The translations under genes were made by a program, and so were the position numbers. From the NCBI RefSeq assembly GCF_014218295.1, contig NZ_AP023287.1:1426001-1490000 (forward strand): a stretch of 64,000 bases of DNA, in the 5' to 3' direction. Source of the DNA: Mycolicibacterium litorale (lineage in GTDB: Bacteria > Actinomycetota > Actinomycetes > Mycobacteriales > Mycobacteriaceae). Below are positions 9,428 to 17,668 of the stretch, one piece after another. The notes below the pieces were generated by a model. It had not been told where the DNA came from. It saw only the letters and a program-made list of their open reading frames with translations, and searched no databases. The number at the start of each line of letters is the position of its first letter. The first letter of the stretch is position 1.

Positions 9428-9817
9428 ATGTCTTTTGAGCAAAGCGAATTCGATCGCGTGGTCCGGTTCGACAGCCGGCTACTCGGCTCCGTCGGCGGGG
9501 CGCCACAGACCGAAGCGGGGGCTGCACCGATCGGGGCCATGGGGCGGCCTCAGCTGAGTCTGGTTCCGGAACGGATCGAGGCCGACACCGACGAAGCCGA
9601 CGATCTGTGGCAGGAGCGCGCGCTGTGCGCTCAGACCGATCCCGAGGCCTTCTTCCCCGAGAAGGGTGGATCGACCCGCGAGGCCAAGCGGATCTGCATG
9701 GGCTGCGAGGTCCGTGACGAGTGCCTCGACTACGCCCTCGCGCACGATGAGCGCTTCGGCATCTGGGGCGGGCTCTCCGAACGTGAGCGCCGTCGCCTCA
9801 AACGCGGCATCATCTGA
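9428..9817 (+). CDS. whiB2: WhiB-family iron-sulfur regulator WhiB2 (WhmD)
   Basis: WhiB2 is a 4Fe-4S transcription factor needed for septum formation and cell division in mycobacteria. ATG 9428 gives 129 residues, the length of the M. smegmatis WhmD protein, and follows the strong ribosome site GAGGAGGGGCGGG. The four cluster cysteines are C67, C90, C93 and C99 (ALCAQ, RICMGCEVRDECLDY), followed by the turn GIWGG (111-115) and the basic tail RERRRLKRG, which contacts DNA in this family. An upstream ATG at 9326 lies in the leader and lacks family support. The gene converges on the next gene. Confidence 0.96.
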   Translation: MSFEQSEFDRVVRFDSRLLGSVGGAPQTEAGAAPIGAMGRPQLSLVPERIEADTDEADDLWQERALCAQTDPEAFFPEKGGSTREAKRICMGCEVRDECLDYALAHDERFGIWGGLSERERRRLKRGII

Positions 9818-9848
9818 GCCCGGCCCGCCCCGCTACGGGGACCGCGCC

Positions 9849-10271
9849 TCAGTCGTCGTCGATCGTCGGGTCGATGACGGTGGGTTCGACGCCCAGATAT
9901 GTGGCCACCTGAGCCACCAGCACCTCATGTAACAGCTCGGCGAGTTCGTCGGAGTCCTTGGCCCGGCGCTCGATCGGCTTCCTGAACAACACAATTCGCG
10001 CCCGCGTGGAGTTACCGCGGACATCGACTCCGGCCGGGATCAGCCGGGCCAACGCCACCGGCCCGTCGGCCACCACCTCCGGCGGCCACTGCACACTCCC
10101 CGGATCCTTCGGCGCCATCCGTGGAATCTCGTCCACGGCGACATCCAGTCCGGACACCCGGTCCTGCCACCGCCGCTCGATCGGCTCGTACGCTTCCAGC
10201 ACCGCCATGTCGAACCGCTCGGCGCGGCTGCGCCACCCGGGTACGGTCGGCGGCAGAAGCGGGCCGCGCAT
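9849..10271 (-). CDS. Metallopeptidase-family (zincin-like) protein, Rv3259-like
   Basis: A conserved mycobacterial protein of 140 residues placed by homology in a zincin-like metallopeptidase family. The helix that normally carries HExxH reads ELLHEVLVAQVATYLG near the C-terminus, so the second zinc histidine is replaced by glutamine (HEVLVAQ) and peptidase activity is doubtful. Start ATG 10271 begins MRGPLLPPTVPGW, the conserved N-terminus; the open frame continues upstream to 10373 but those residues look unrelated. The gene is divergent from the DUF3499 gene, with a 133-bp gap between the two start codons. Confidence 0.82.
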   Translation of the reverse strand: MRGPLLPPTVPGWRSRAERFDMAVLEAYEPIERRWQDRVSGLDVAVDEIPRMAPKDPGSVQWPPEVVADGPVALARLIPAGVDVRGNSTRARIVLFRKPIERRAKDSDELAELLHEVLVAQVATYLGVEPTVIDPTIDDD

Positions 10272-10404
10272 CTCGCGACCGCGGCGCGATCTCCAGCGGT
10301 TGACCTCGGCCACGATCACTGATCGTAACGGTTGGCTATCGGCCGGCCCGCCGCTGCGCGTGTCCGGCGGCACGGGGCGTTTCTCCCGCGATAGCCTTCC
10401 GTTC

Positions 10405-10824
10405 GTGAATGTTCCCCGTCGCTGCTGCCGGCCCGGGTGCCCCCACTATGCGGTGGCGACGCTGACGTTCGTCTACTCCGACTCCACCGCTGTCGTCGGC
10501 CCGCTGGCCACCGTGTCCGAACCGCACTCGTGGGATCTGTGTGTGGGCCACGCCGGGCGTATCACCGCGCCGCGCGGGTGGGAACTGGTCCGCCACGCCG
10601 GGCCGTTGCCCTCGCACACCGACGACGACGACCTCGTCGCACTGGCCGATGCGGTCCGCGAGGGTCGTGAGTCCGTGGCGCCGGCGTCGCGTGTCGTCCC
10701 CGGTTTCTCCGATCCGACGAGCGGCGCGCAGGGCGGGGCGCTGCTGGCGCCGCCGGTGCGCCGGCCGGAACCGACCGGACGGCGCCGCGGCCACCTGCGG
10801 GTGTTGCCCGACCCCGCGGACTAG
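10405..10824 (+). CDS. DUF3499 family protein (Rv3258c-like)
   Basis: Small conserved actinobacterial protein of 139 residues, function unknown. The start GTG 10405 begins VNVPRRCCRPGCPHYAVATL; the cysteine pattern CCRPGC, the later LCVGHAGR and the SDSTAVVGPL strand suggest a small zinc-binding fold. The tail is disordered and basic (RRGHLRVLPDPAD). In M. tuberculosis the orthologue also sits just before the phosphomannomutase gene; here 83 bases separate them. Upstream in-frame codons back to 9958 are antisense to the neighbour and were excluded. Confidence 0.85.
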   Translation: MNVPRRCCRPGCPHYAVATLTFVYSDSTAVVGPLATVSEPHSWDLCVGHAGRITAPRGWELVRHAGPLPSHTDDDDLVALADAVREGRESVAPASRVVPGFSDPTSGAQGGALLAPPVRRPEPTGRRRGHLRVLPDPAD

Positions 10825-10907
10825 CACGGCGAGGGCGTCATAGCTGCGGAACGAAACCTCCGGTGCGGATAGGCTGACGGCAACGTCCCCGTCTCCCAAG
10901 GAGGAGT

Positions 10908-12305
10908 ATGTCTCGGCCGGCTGCGACGGTGCATCGCGTCATCAAGGCGTATGACGTACGTGGCCTGGTGGGTGAGGAACTCGACGAGCCCTTCGTGGCC
11001 GACGTCGGCGGCGCCTTCGCGCGACTGGTCTCCGACACCGCACGCCAGATCGTCATCGGCCACGACATGCGGTCGAGTTCACCCTCCTTGTCGGAGGCCT
11101 TCGCCGAGGGTGTCATGGCTCAGGGCCTGGACGTCGTCCGCATCGGCCTCGCCTCGACCGATCAGCTCTACTTCGCCTCAGGCCTGCTCGACTGTCCCGG
11201 TGCCATGTTCACCGCCAGTCACAACCAGGCCGCCTACAACGGCATCAAGCTGTGCCGGGCCGGCGCCAAGCCCGTCGGCCGCGACACCGGTCTAACCCGG
11301 ATCGCCGACGAGGTGATCGCCGGGGTACCCGCCCACGACGGACCGCGCGGCACCGCGTCGGACCGCGACGTGCTGTCCGATTACGGCGAGTTCCTGCGTT
11401 CGCTGGTCGACATCTCCGGGCTGCGCCCCCTGCGGGTCGCCGTCGACGCCGGTAACGGGATGGCGGGCCACACCGCACCGGCGGTCCTCGGCCCGATCGA
11501 GGCGGTCCGGTTGTTGCCGCTGTTCTTCGAACTCGACGGCACCTTCCCCAACCATGAGGCCAACCCGCTGGATCCGGCCAACCTCGTCGATCTGCAGTCG
11601 TTCGTCCTGGAAACGGGTGCCGACATCGGACTCGCCTTCGACGGCGACGCCGACCGCTGCTTCGTCGTCGACGAGAAGGGTCAGGCCGTGTCGCCGTCGG
11701 CGGTGACCGCCCTGGTGGCCGCCCGCGAACTCGGCCGCGAGATCGGCGCGACGGTGATCCACAACCTGATCACCTCCCGTGCGGTCCCCGAACTCGTCGG
11801 CGAACGCGGCGGCACCGCGGTCCGCTCACGCGTCGGGCACTCCTACATCAAGGCGCTGATGGCCGAGACCGGTGCGATCTTCGGCGGTGAGCACTCGGCG
11901 CACTACTACTTCCGCGACTTCTGGGGTGCGGACTCCGGGATGCTGGCCGCGCTACATGTGCTGGCGGCGCTCGGCGAACAGGACCGCCCGCTGTCGGATT
12001 TCATGGCCGACTACCAGCGCTACGAAGCGTCCGGCGAGATCAACTTCACGGTGGCCGACGCGCCGGCCTGCGTGGAGGCGGTGCTCAAGTCCTTCGGCAC
12101 CCGCATCCACTCGATCGACCACCTCGACGGCGTCACCGTCGACCTCGGTGAGGGCCGCTGGTTCAACCTGCGCACGTCCAACACCGAACCGCTGCTGCGG
12201 CTCAACGTGGAAGCCCGCACGGTCGAGGAGGTCGACGAGGTGGTCCGGCAGGTGTCCGACACGGTGCAGACCGAGAGCGCCGCGCAAAGCAGGGCATCGA
12301 CGTGA
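10908..12305 (+). CDS. Phosphomannomutase/phosphoglucomutase (Rv3257c-type)
   Basis: It interconverts mannose-6-phosphate and mannose-1-phosphate, between ManA and the guanylyltransferase encoded at 5.2 kb. The 465-residue protein has the four alpha-D-phosphohexomutase parts: the catalytic phosphoserine loop FTASHNQAAYNGIK (near residue 105), metal loop AFDGDADRCF, sugar loop GGEHSAHYYFRD, and phosphate-binding RTSNTEPLLRLN at the C-terminus. ATG 10908 has the ribosome site AAGGAGG five bases upstream. In M. tuberculosis the orthologue is called manB or pmmA; I leave the symbol blank to avoid a clash. Its stop overlaps the next start by 4 bp. Confidence 0.94.
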   Translation: MSRPAATVHRVIKAYDVRGLVGEELDEPFVADVGGAFARLVSDTARQIVIGHDMRSSSPSLSEAFAEGVMAQGLDVVRIGLASTDQLYFASGLLDCPGAMFTASHNQAAYNGIKLCRAGAKPVGRDTGLTRIADEVIAGVPAHDGPRGTASDRDVLSDYGEFLRSLVDISGLRPLRVAVDAGNGMAGHTAPAVLGPIEAVRLLPLFFELDGTFPNHEANPLDPANLVDLQSFVLETGADIGLAFDGDADRCFVVDEKGQAVSPSAVTALVAARELGREIGATVIHNLITSRAVPELVGERGGTAVRSRVGHSYIKALMAETGAIFGGEHSAHYYFRDFWGADSGMLAALHVLAALGEQDRPLSDFMADYQRYEASGEINFTVADAPACVEAVLKSFGTRIHSIDHLDGVTVDLGEGRWFNLRTSNTEPLLRLNVEARTVEEVDEVVRQVSDTVQTESAAQSRAST

Positions 12306-13402
12306 GTGCCGGCTCCGGCTCGTCGGCTGCCGTGGTGGACCTCGACGACGGTGAGGGTCTGCTCGCCGCCGACCGCGAAGGGCTGCTGAGGGCCGCGGCG
12401 ATGGCCGGTGCGCAGGTGCGCGCCACGGCGGCCGCGCTCGACGAGGGATTGCTCGAGCCGTTGCGGTCCGGTCAGCCGCCCCGCACCGTCATCTGGCTGG
12501 CGGGCCGCGGTGCGGCTGAGACCGCCGGTGCGATGCTGGCCGCCGCGTTCGGTGCCACGGTCGCCGCCCCGATCGCCACCGTCGCTGAGGCGCCGCCGTG
12601 GATCGGTGCGCTCGACGTCCTCGTCGTGGCCGGAGACGACCCGGGTGACCCCGCCCTGGTGTCGGCCGCTGCCACCGGGGTCCGCCGCGGTGCCCGGGTC
12701 GTGGTGGTCGCCCCGTACGAAGGACCGCTTCGCGATGCGACGGCGGGGCGCGCGGTCGTGCTGGCGCCCCGGCTGTGGGTGCCCGACGACTTCGGGCTGT
12801 CCCGCTACCTGGCGGCTGGACTGGCCGTCCTGCAGGTCGTCGACCCCGGGCTGCGGGTGGACCTGGGCGGGCTCGCTGACGAACTCGACGCCGAGGCGTT
12901 GCGCAACAGCGCGGGGCGGGACCTGTTCACCAATCCGGCCAAGGCGCTGGCCGAACGGATCTCGGGCCGCGACGTCGTCTTCGCCGGTGACAATGCGACC
13001 ACGCTGGCGCTCGCCCGCCACGGCGCGGCGGTGCTGTTGCGGGTGGCGCAGGAGACGGTGGCCGCGGTCGGTCTCGGCGACGTGCTGGTCGCGCTGCGCA
13101 CGGGATTCGGGGCTGCGGCGCCGGGCGGCTACGGGACCTCCCTGTTCCACGACGAAGAACTCGACGGGCCGTTACCGCGCCGGGTGCGTACCTTTGTGCT
13201 GACCACCGACGCGGAGCGCCCGATGGTGGCGGCGCGTGTCAGTGGGTACGACGACATCGACGTGGTCAACGCTGAAGATGTGCCCGACGGATCGGAACCC
13301 AGCGGGGTTCCGGCCGCCGGCAGGGGGATGGAACAGCAATTGGCGAAGTTGGCCGTGCGGTTGGAGATGACCGCGGTCTATCTGCGACTGGTTCGGGGTT
13401 GA
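12302..13402 (+). CDS. SIS-domain-like / TobH-type protein (Rv3256c-like)
   Basis: A 366-residue protein always found between the phosphomannomutase and manA genes in mycobacteria. It resembles phosphoglucose/phosphomannose isomerase-type SIS proteins: WLAGRGAAETAGAMLAAAFG near residue 60 and DVLVVAGDDPGDPALVSAA near 100 resemble sugar-phosphate binding segments. No catalytic residue can be assigned with confidence, so an isomerase activity is only an inference from context. GTG 12302 overlaps the upstream stop by 4 bp, and manA starts five bases after its stop, so it is in the same transcript. Confidence 0.82.
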   Translation: MSAGSGSSAAVVDLDDGEGLLAADREGLLRAAAMAGAQVRATAAALDEGLLEPLRSGQPPRTVIWLAGRGAAETAGAMLAAAFGATVAAPIATVAEAPPWIGALDVLVVAGDDPGDPALVSAAATGVRRGARVVVVAPYEGPLRDATAGRAVVLAPRLWVPDDFGLSRYLAAGLAVLQVVDPGLRVDLGGLADELDAEALRNSAGRDLFTNPAKALAERISGRDVVFAGDNATTLALARHGAAVLLRVAQETVAAVGLGDVLVALRTGFGAAAPGGYGTSLFHDEELDGPLPRRVRTFVLTTDAERPMVAARVSGYDDIDVVNAEDVPDGSEPSGVPAAGRGMEQQLAKLAVRLEMTAVYLRLVRG

Positions 13403-13406
13403 GCGA

Positions 13407-14636
13407 GTGCATCTGCTGAGGGGGGCGGTGCGGACCTATGCCTGGGGTTCGCGGACCGCGATCGCTGAATTCACCGGAAGGCCAAGTCCGACAGCGCATC
13501 CGGAGGCCGAGCTGTGGTTCGGTGCGCATCCGGGGGATCCGGCGTACCTGCAGTCCGACGACGGTGAGGTCTCACTGCTCGACGCGTTGCGCGCCGACCC
13601 CGAAGGTCAGCTCGGGTCGGCCGTACTCGACCGGTTCGGCGACACCCTGCCGTTCCTGGTGAAGGTGCTCGCCGCCGACGAACCGCTGTCGTTGCAGGCC
13701 CATCCCAGTGCGACGCAGGCCGCCGAGGGTTTCGACCGAGAAGAACGGCTGGGCATCCCGGTATCGGCGCCGATGCGCAACTACCGCGACCGCAGCCACA
13801 AACCCGAGCTGCTGGTGGCGCTCGACCGGTTCGAGGCGCTGGCGGGGTTCCGTCCCGTGGCGCGCACCGTCGACCTGATGCGCGCGCTCGGTGTGCCGCA
13901 GCTCGACCCGTTCGTCAACCTGTTGCACGGCCAGTCCGAACCGGACGGGCTGCGCGCGTTGTTCACCACGTGGATCACCGCCCCGCAACCCGATCTCGAC
14001 GTCCTGGTGCCCGCGGTGCTCGACGGTGCGATCGACTACATCCGGACCGGGCAGACCGAATTCGCCGCCGAGGTGAAAACCGTGCTGGAACTGGGCGAAC
14101 GCTACCCCGGGGACGCCGGCGTGCTGGCCGCCCTGCTGCTCAACCGCATCACCCTGCAGCCGGGCGAGGGCATCTACCTGCCCGCCGGAAACCTGCACGC
14201 CTATCTGCACGGAGTGGGCGTCGAGGTGATGGCCAACTCCGACAACGTGTTACGCGGTGGGTTGACACCCAAACACGTCGACGTGCCCGAACTGCTGCGG
14301 GTGCTCGATTTCACGCCGACTCCCGATCTGGTGCTCCGACCTGAAACAGGCAGAGACGCAATCGAACTCGAGTACCATACGCCTGCCCCGGAGTTCGCGG
14401 TGTCGGTGCTGCGCCTCGACGGCGACAGTCTCGGTCACGAGGTCGACGCACCTTCGCGCCATGACGGTCCGCAGGTGCTGGTGTGCACCGACGGCGCCGC
14501 GGAAATGCACGCCAAGGGCGGCGACACGCTCACCGTGCCGCGGGGTGCGGCAGCGTGGGTGACCGCGGACGACGGACCGATCCGGTTGCTCGCGGGCGAG
14601 CCGACGACGCTGTTCCGCGTCACCGTGGGGATCTAG
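13407..14636 (+). CDS. manA: Mannose-6-phosphate isomerase
   Basis: ManA interconverts fructose-6-phosphate and mannose-6-phosphate and is the entry to the GDP-mannose pathway encoded around it. The 409-residue protein is a type I cupin enzyme; zinc-binding and catalytic segments are LSLQAHPSATQA (near residue 95), HKPELLVAL (near 132) and YLPAGNLHAYLHGVGVEVMANSDN (near 260), where the HAYLHG histidine and the preceding glutamate side chains bind zinc in the family. The start at 13407 follows the TobH-like stop closely; GTG is used. The gene converges on the flavoprotein gene. Confidence 0.94.
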   Translation: MHLLRGAVRTYAWGSRTAIAEFTGRPSPTAHPEAELWFGAHPGDPAYLQSDDGEVSLLDALRADPEGQLGSAVLDRFGDTLPFLVKVLAADEPLSLQAHPSATQAAEGFDREERLGIPVSAPMRNYRDRSHKPELLVALDRFEALAGFRPVARTVDLMRALGVPQLDPFVNLLHGQSEPDGLRALFTTWITAPQPDLDVLVPAVLDGAIDYIRTGQTEFAAEVKTVLELGERYPGDAGVLAALLLNRITLQPGEGIYLPAGNLHAYLHGVGVEVMANSDNVLRGGLTPKHVDVPELLRVLDFTPTPDLVLRPETGRDAIELEYHTPAPEFAVSVLRLDGDSLGHEVDAPSRHDGPQVLVCTDGAAEMHAKGGDTLTVPRGAAAWVTADDGPIRLLAGEPTTLFRVTVGI

Positions 14637-14647
14637 CGCACCTCACC

Positions 14648-16030
14648 TCACCGGATGGGCACGAGTTCGCGGGTCCTGCGTTTCGTCGACCGCTTCTCGG
14701 CCAGCCACAGCCGCATGTTGTGGCCGATGGTGCGGCCGACCAGTCGCGGCGACGGGACCATGTAGAGGCTGTCGAGCAGGCTGAACCGCCGCAGGAACCA
14801 CTCGGCCAGCACGGGATCGGTCTCAGCGGCGCCGAGGAACTGATCGAACAGGCTGCCGACCGGGCCGTACCACCTGGGCATGGGGCCGCTCGCCCGGTGC
14901 AGCGTCAGATCGCCGATCGCGTTCATCTGCCACACCGGGAACGTGGTCTTCGCCGTCGCCTTGCTGAGCGCGCGTGCCAGATCGGGGTGGGGGTGTTGCA
15001 GCGCCCGGCGTAGGTGACCCGCCTGCAGCGAGGTCATCGTCATGCCCTGTCCGAAGGTCGGGTTGAAGCTCACCACCGCGTCCCCGAACGGCACGATGCC
15101 CGCGGGGAACCGGTCGAGCTTGTCGTAGCGCCGCCAGCGACTGGTCGGGTATTTATGGAATGCCATGTCGCCCAACGGTTCACCGGCGCGCAGCGCGGAC
15201 GCGACATGCGCGGGGAGGATGGCGTCGGCCAGGTCGCAGATCTCGGCGAAGTTCTGCGGCGGCGGTACCTTGCCGACCCCGAAGGTCGTGACGTTCCAGT
15301 TGCCGTCCTCGTAGAACAGCATGCCGAGGCCGAGCGGTTGGTCGACCGATGCGCCGGCCACCACCACCTTCTCGGCCAGCAGCCCCTCGGGGATGTGCAC
15401 CTGCTGGGTGGCGTAGGCGATTCCGACGTCCACGGTGTTTTCGTGCGGCCGTTCGAACCCCCACTGCGTCAACCACACAGGCAGCCGGGTGCCCCTGCCG
15501 GTGGCGTCGACGACGAGGTCGGCGAGGACCTTCTCCGGTTCCCCGTCGGCGTCGAGCAGGACGCCGGTGACGCGCTGGGCGGCGGCGTCGAAGATCGGTT
15601 CGTCGACCGACCGGCGTTGCACGGTGACGTTCGGAATCGCCGTGGTGCGCCGTCGGATCTGCCATTCCAGCTGCGGTCGGCTCGGCACGTAGGCCGTGAA
15701 CTCGTCGCGCAGGGTGTGCTGGGTGCCCAGGACGTGGCCGGCGGCGCCGAAGTGGATGCAGTCCGGCCGGTTCTCCAGGATCGGGACGCCCTCGGCGACC
15801 ATGTCGTCGAGCAGGCCGGGGTAGAGGCTCTCGAACTCCTGAGCGCCGCGCGCCATGAGCAGATGGACGTGACGGCCCTGCGGTACCGCGGCGCGGTTGA
15901 CCGGGCCGTCCGGTAGGTCGTCGCGTTCGTACACGGTGACGCGGTCGTAGAAGTCCGCGAGCACGCGCGCCGCGCACATGCCGGCGATGCTGCCCCCGAT
16001 GACGATCGCGTGTTTAGCACTCCGCCCCAT
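14648..16030 (-). CDS. FAD-dependent oxidoreductase (Rv3254-like)
   Basis: A 460-residue flavoprotein of the PHBH/GR2 type. ATG 16030 (MGRSAKHAIVIGGSIAG) places the FAD motif IVIGGSIAGMCAARVL at residues 9-24, followed by VTVYERDDLP, the second NAD(P)/FAD motif LVVDATGRGTRLP and the third motif IVPFGDAVVSFNPTFGQGM. The substrate is unknown; relatives are monooxygenases and geranylgeranyl-reductase-like proteins. The frame stays open upstream to 16807, but this part is antisense to the permease gene. It is divergent from that permease, with 75 bases between starts. Confidence 0.9.
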   Translation of the reverse strand: MGRSAKHAIVIGGSIAGMCAARVLADFYDRVTVYERDDLPDGPVNRAAVPQGRHVHLLMARGAQEFESLYPGLLDDMVAEGVPILENRPDCIHFGAAGHVLGTQHTLRDEFTAYVPSRPQLEWQIRRRTTAIPNVTVQRRSVDEPIFDAAAQRVTGVLLDADGEPEKVLADLVVDATGRGTRLPVWLTQWGFERPHENTVDVGIAYATQQVHIPEGLLAEKVVVAGASVDQPLGLGMLFYEDGNWNVTTFGVGKVPPPQNFAEICDLADAILPAHVASALRAGEPLGDMAFHKYPTSRWRRYDKLDRFPAGIVPFGDAVVSFNPTFGQGMTMTSLQAGHLRRALQHPHPDLARALSKATAKTTFPVWQMNAIGDLTLHRASGPMPRWYGPVGSLFDQFLGAAETDPVLAEWFLRRFSLLDSLYMVPSPRLVGRTIGHNMRLWLAEKRSTKRRTRELVPIR

Positions 16031-16105
16031 CGGGTCACAGTACTCGGTACATTCCCCAGATCCGGGCCCGAACTGGCATCTGGACCCATCCGAAAGGGAA
16101 ACGTC

Positions 16106-17578
16106 ATGGCCGGCAGATGGCGCACGAAATCCGTCGAGCAGTCGATCGCCGACACCGACGAACCGGGGACCCGGCTCCGCAAAGATCTGAGTTGGTGGGA
16201 TCTGACGGTGTTCGGGGTGTCGGTGGTGATCGGCGCAGGCATCTTCACCATCACCGCGTCGACGGCGGGCAACCTGACCGGGCCGGCGATCTCGATCTCG
16301 TTCATCATCGCCGCGGTCGCCTGCGGGCTGGCGGCGCTGTGCTACGCCGAATTCGCCTCCACAGTGCCGGTCGCGGGCAGCGCCTACACGTTCTCCTACG
16401 CGACGTTCGGTGAGTTCGTCGCCTGGATCATCGGCTGGGACCTGATCCTGGAGTTCGCGGTCGCGGCGGCGGTGGTCGCCAAGGGATGGTCGAGTTATCT
16501 GGGCACGGTCTTCGGCTTCGGCGGAGGGATCGCGAACGTCGGCGGCTTCGAGGTGGACTGGGGTGCGCTGGTGATCATCGCCTTCGTGACCCTGCTGCTG
16601 GCCCGGGGGACGAAGCTCTCGGCGGAGGTCAGCCTGGTGATCACGGTCATCAAGGTCGCCGTGGTGCTGTTGGTCGTCATCGTCGGGTCGTTCTTCATCA
16701 AGGCCGCCAACTACACGCCGTTCATCCCGCCCGCGGAGACCGGCGAGGGCGGCACGGGATCCGAACAGTCGCTCTTCTCCCTGATCACCGGGGCCGAGGG
16801 CAGCCACTACGGCTGGTACGGCCTGCTCGCGGGCGCCTCGATCGTGTTCTTCGCGTTCATCGGTTTCGACATCGTCGCCACCACCGCGGAGGAGACCAAG
16901 AACCCGCAGCGTGATGTGCCTCGCGGCATCCTGGCGTCACTGGCCATCGTCACCGTGCTGTACGTGGCCGTCTCGGTGGTGCTGTCGGGCATGGTCTCCT
17001 ACACCGAGCTGCGCCACGCGGGCAGCGGCGCGAACCTCGCGACGGCGTTCGAGGCCAACGGCGTCGACTGGGCGGCGACCGTCATCTCCATCGGCGCGCT
17101 GGCCGGTCTGACGACCGTGGTGATCGTGCTGATGCTGGGGCAGACCCGGGTGCTGTTCGCGATGTCGCGGGACGGCCTGATGCCGCGCCGGCTGGCGCAG
17201 ACCGGGGACCGTGGCACGCCGGTGCGGATCACGCTGATCGTCGGGGTGGTCGTCGCGATCGCCGCGACGGTGTTCCCGATCGGCAAGCTCGAGGAGATGG
17301 TCAACATCGGCACGCTGTTCGCGTTCGTGTTGGTGTCGGCCGGGGTGATCGTGCTGCGGCGGACCAGGCCGGATCTCGAGCGGGGCTTCAAGGCGCCGTG
17401 GGTGCCGCTGCTGCCGATCGCCTCGATCATCGCCTGCGTGTGGCTGATGCTGAACCTCACCGGACTGACCTGGATGCGGTTCCTGATCTGGATGGCGATC
17501 GGTGTGGCCATCTACTTCGTCTACGGACGGAGGCATTCGGTGCTGCGCCGGCGTGAGCGCGAGGTGGTCGCCGAGTAG
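16106..17578 (+). CDS. APC-superfamily amino acid permease (Rv3253c-like)
   Basis: A 490-residue inner-membrane transporter of the amino acid-polyamine-organocation superfamily, cationic amino acid transporter branch. Start ATG 16106 follows GAAAGGGAA. The conserved first helix carries the unwound substrate motif GAGIFTITA (about residue 45), and about twelve to thirteen hydrophobic helices follow, with the family segment VFFAFIGFDIVATTAEETKNPQRDVPRGI near 250. The C-terminus is a short basic tail. Substrate cannot be assigned. It lies upstream of alkB on the same strand, but alkB has its own promoter. Confidence 0.92.
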   Translation: MAGRWRTKSVEQSIADTDEPGTRLRKDLSWWDLTVFGVSVVIGAGIFTITASTAGNLTGPAISISFIIAAVACGLAALCYAEFASTVPVAGSAYTFSYATFGEFVAWIIGWDLILEFAVAAAVVAKGWSSYLGTVFGFGGGIANVGGFEVDWGALVIIAFVTLLLARGTKLSAEVSLVITVIKVAVVLLVVIVGSFFIKAANYTPFIPPAETGEGGTGSEQSLFSLITGAEGSHYGWYGLLAGASIVFFAFIGFDIVATTAEETKNPQRDVPRGILASLAIVTVLYVAVSVVLSGMVSYTELRHAGSGANLATAFEANGVDWAATVISIGALAGLTTVVIVLMLGQTRVLFAMSRDGLMPRRLAQTGDRGTPVRITLIVGVVVAIAATVFPIGKLEEMVNIGTLFAFVLVSAGVIVLRRTRPDLERGFKAPWVPLLPIASIIACVWLMLNLTGLTWMRFLIWMAIGVAIYFVYGRRHSVLRRREREVVAE

Positions 17579-17603
17579 TTTGTACAAAACTGGGTCCAGT
17601 GTC

Positions 17604-17651
17604 TAGACGCCGGACAAATACGCCTCTATAGTCAACACATACTGTGTTGAC
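17604..17651 (+). promoter_or_regulatory. alkB promoter with palindromic operator
   Basis: A -35-like TAGACG (17604-17609), 17-base spacer and -10 TATAGT (17627-17632) precede alkB. Overlapping the -10 is a perfect inverted repeat GTCAACACA-TAC-TGTGTTGAC (17631-17651), 18 bases before the start codon. This is the expected place for the TetR repressor encoded at the end of the operon to bind. The promoter elements and palindrome are visible; the regulator is an inference. Confidence 0.65.
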
Positions 17652-17668
17652 ACTCACATGGAGGTGGT

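Noticed and set aside
9828..9840. CCCCG-CTA-CGGGG hairpin between whiB2 and the Rv3259-like gene
   Set aside because: Only a 5-bp stem and no T-run; too weak to list as a terminator.
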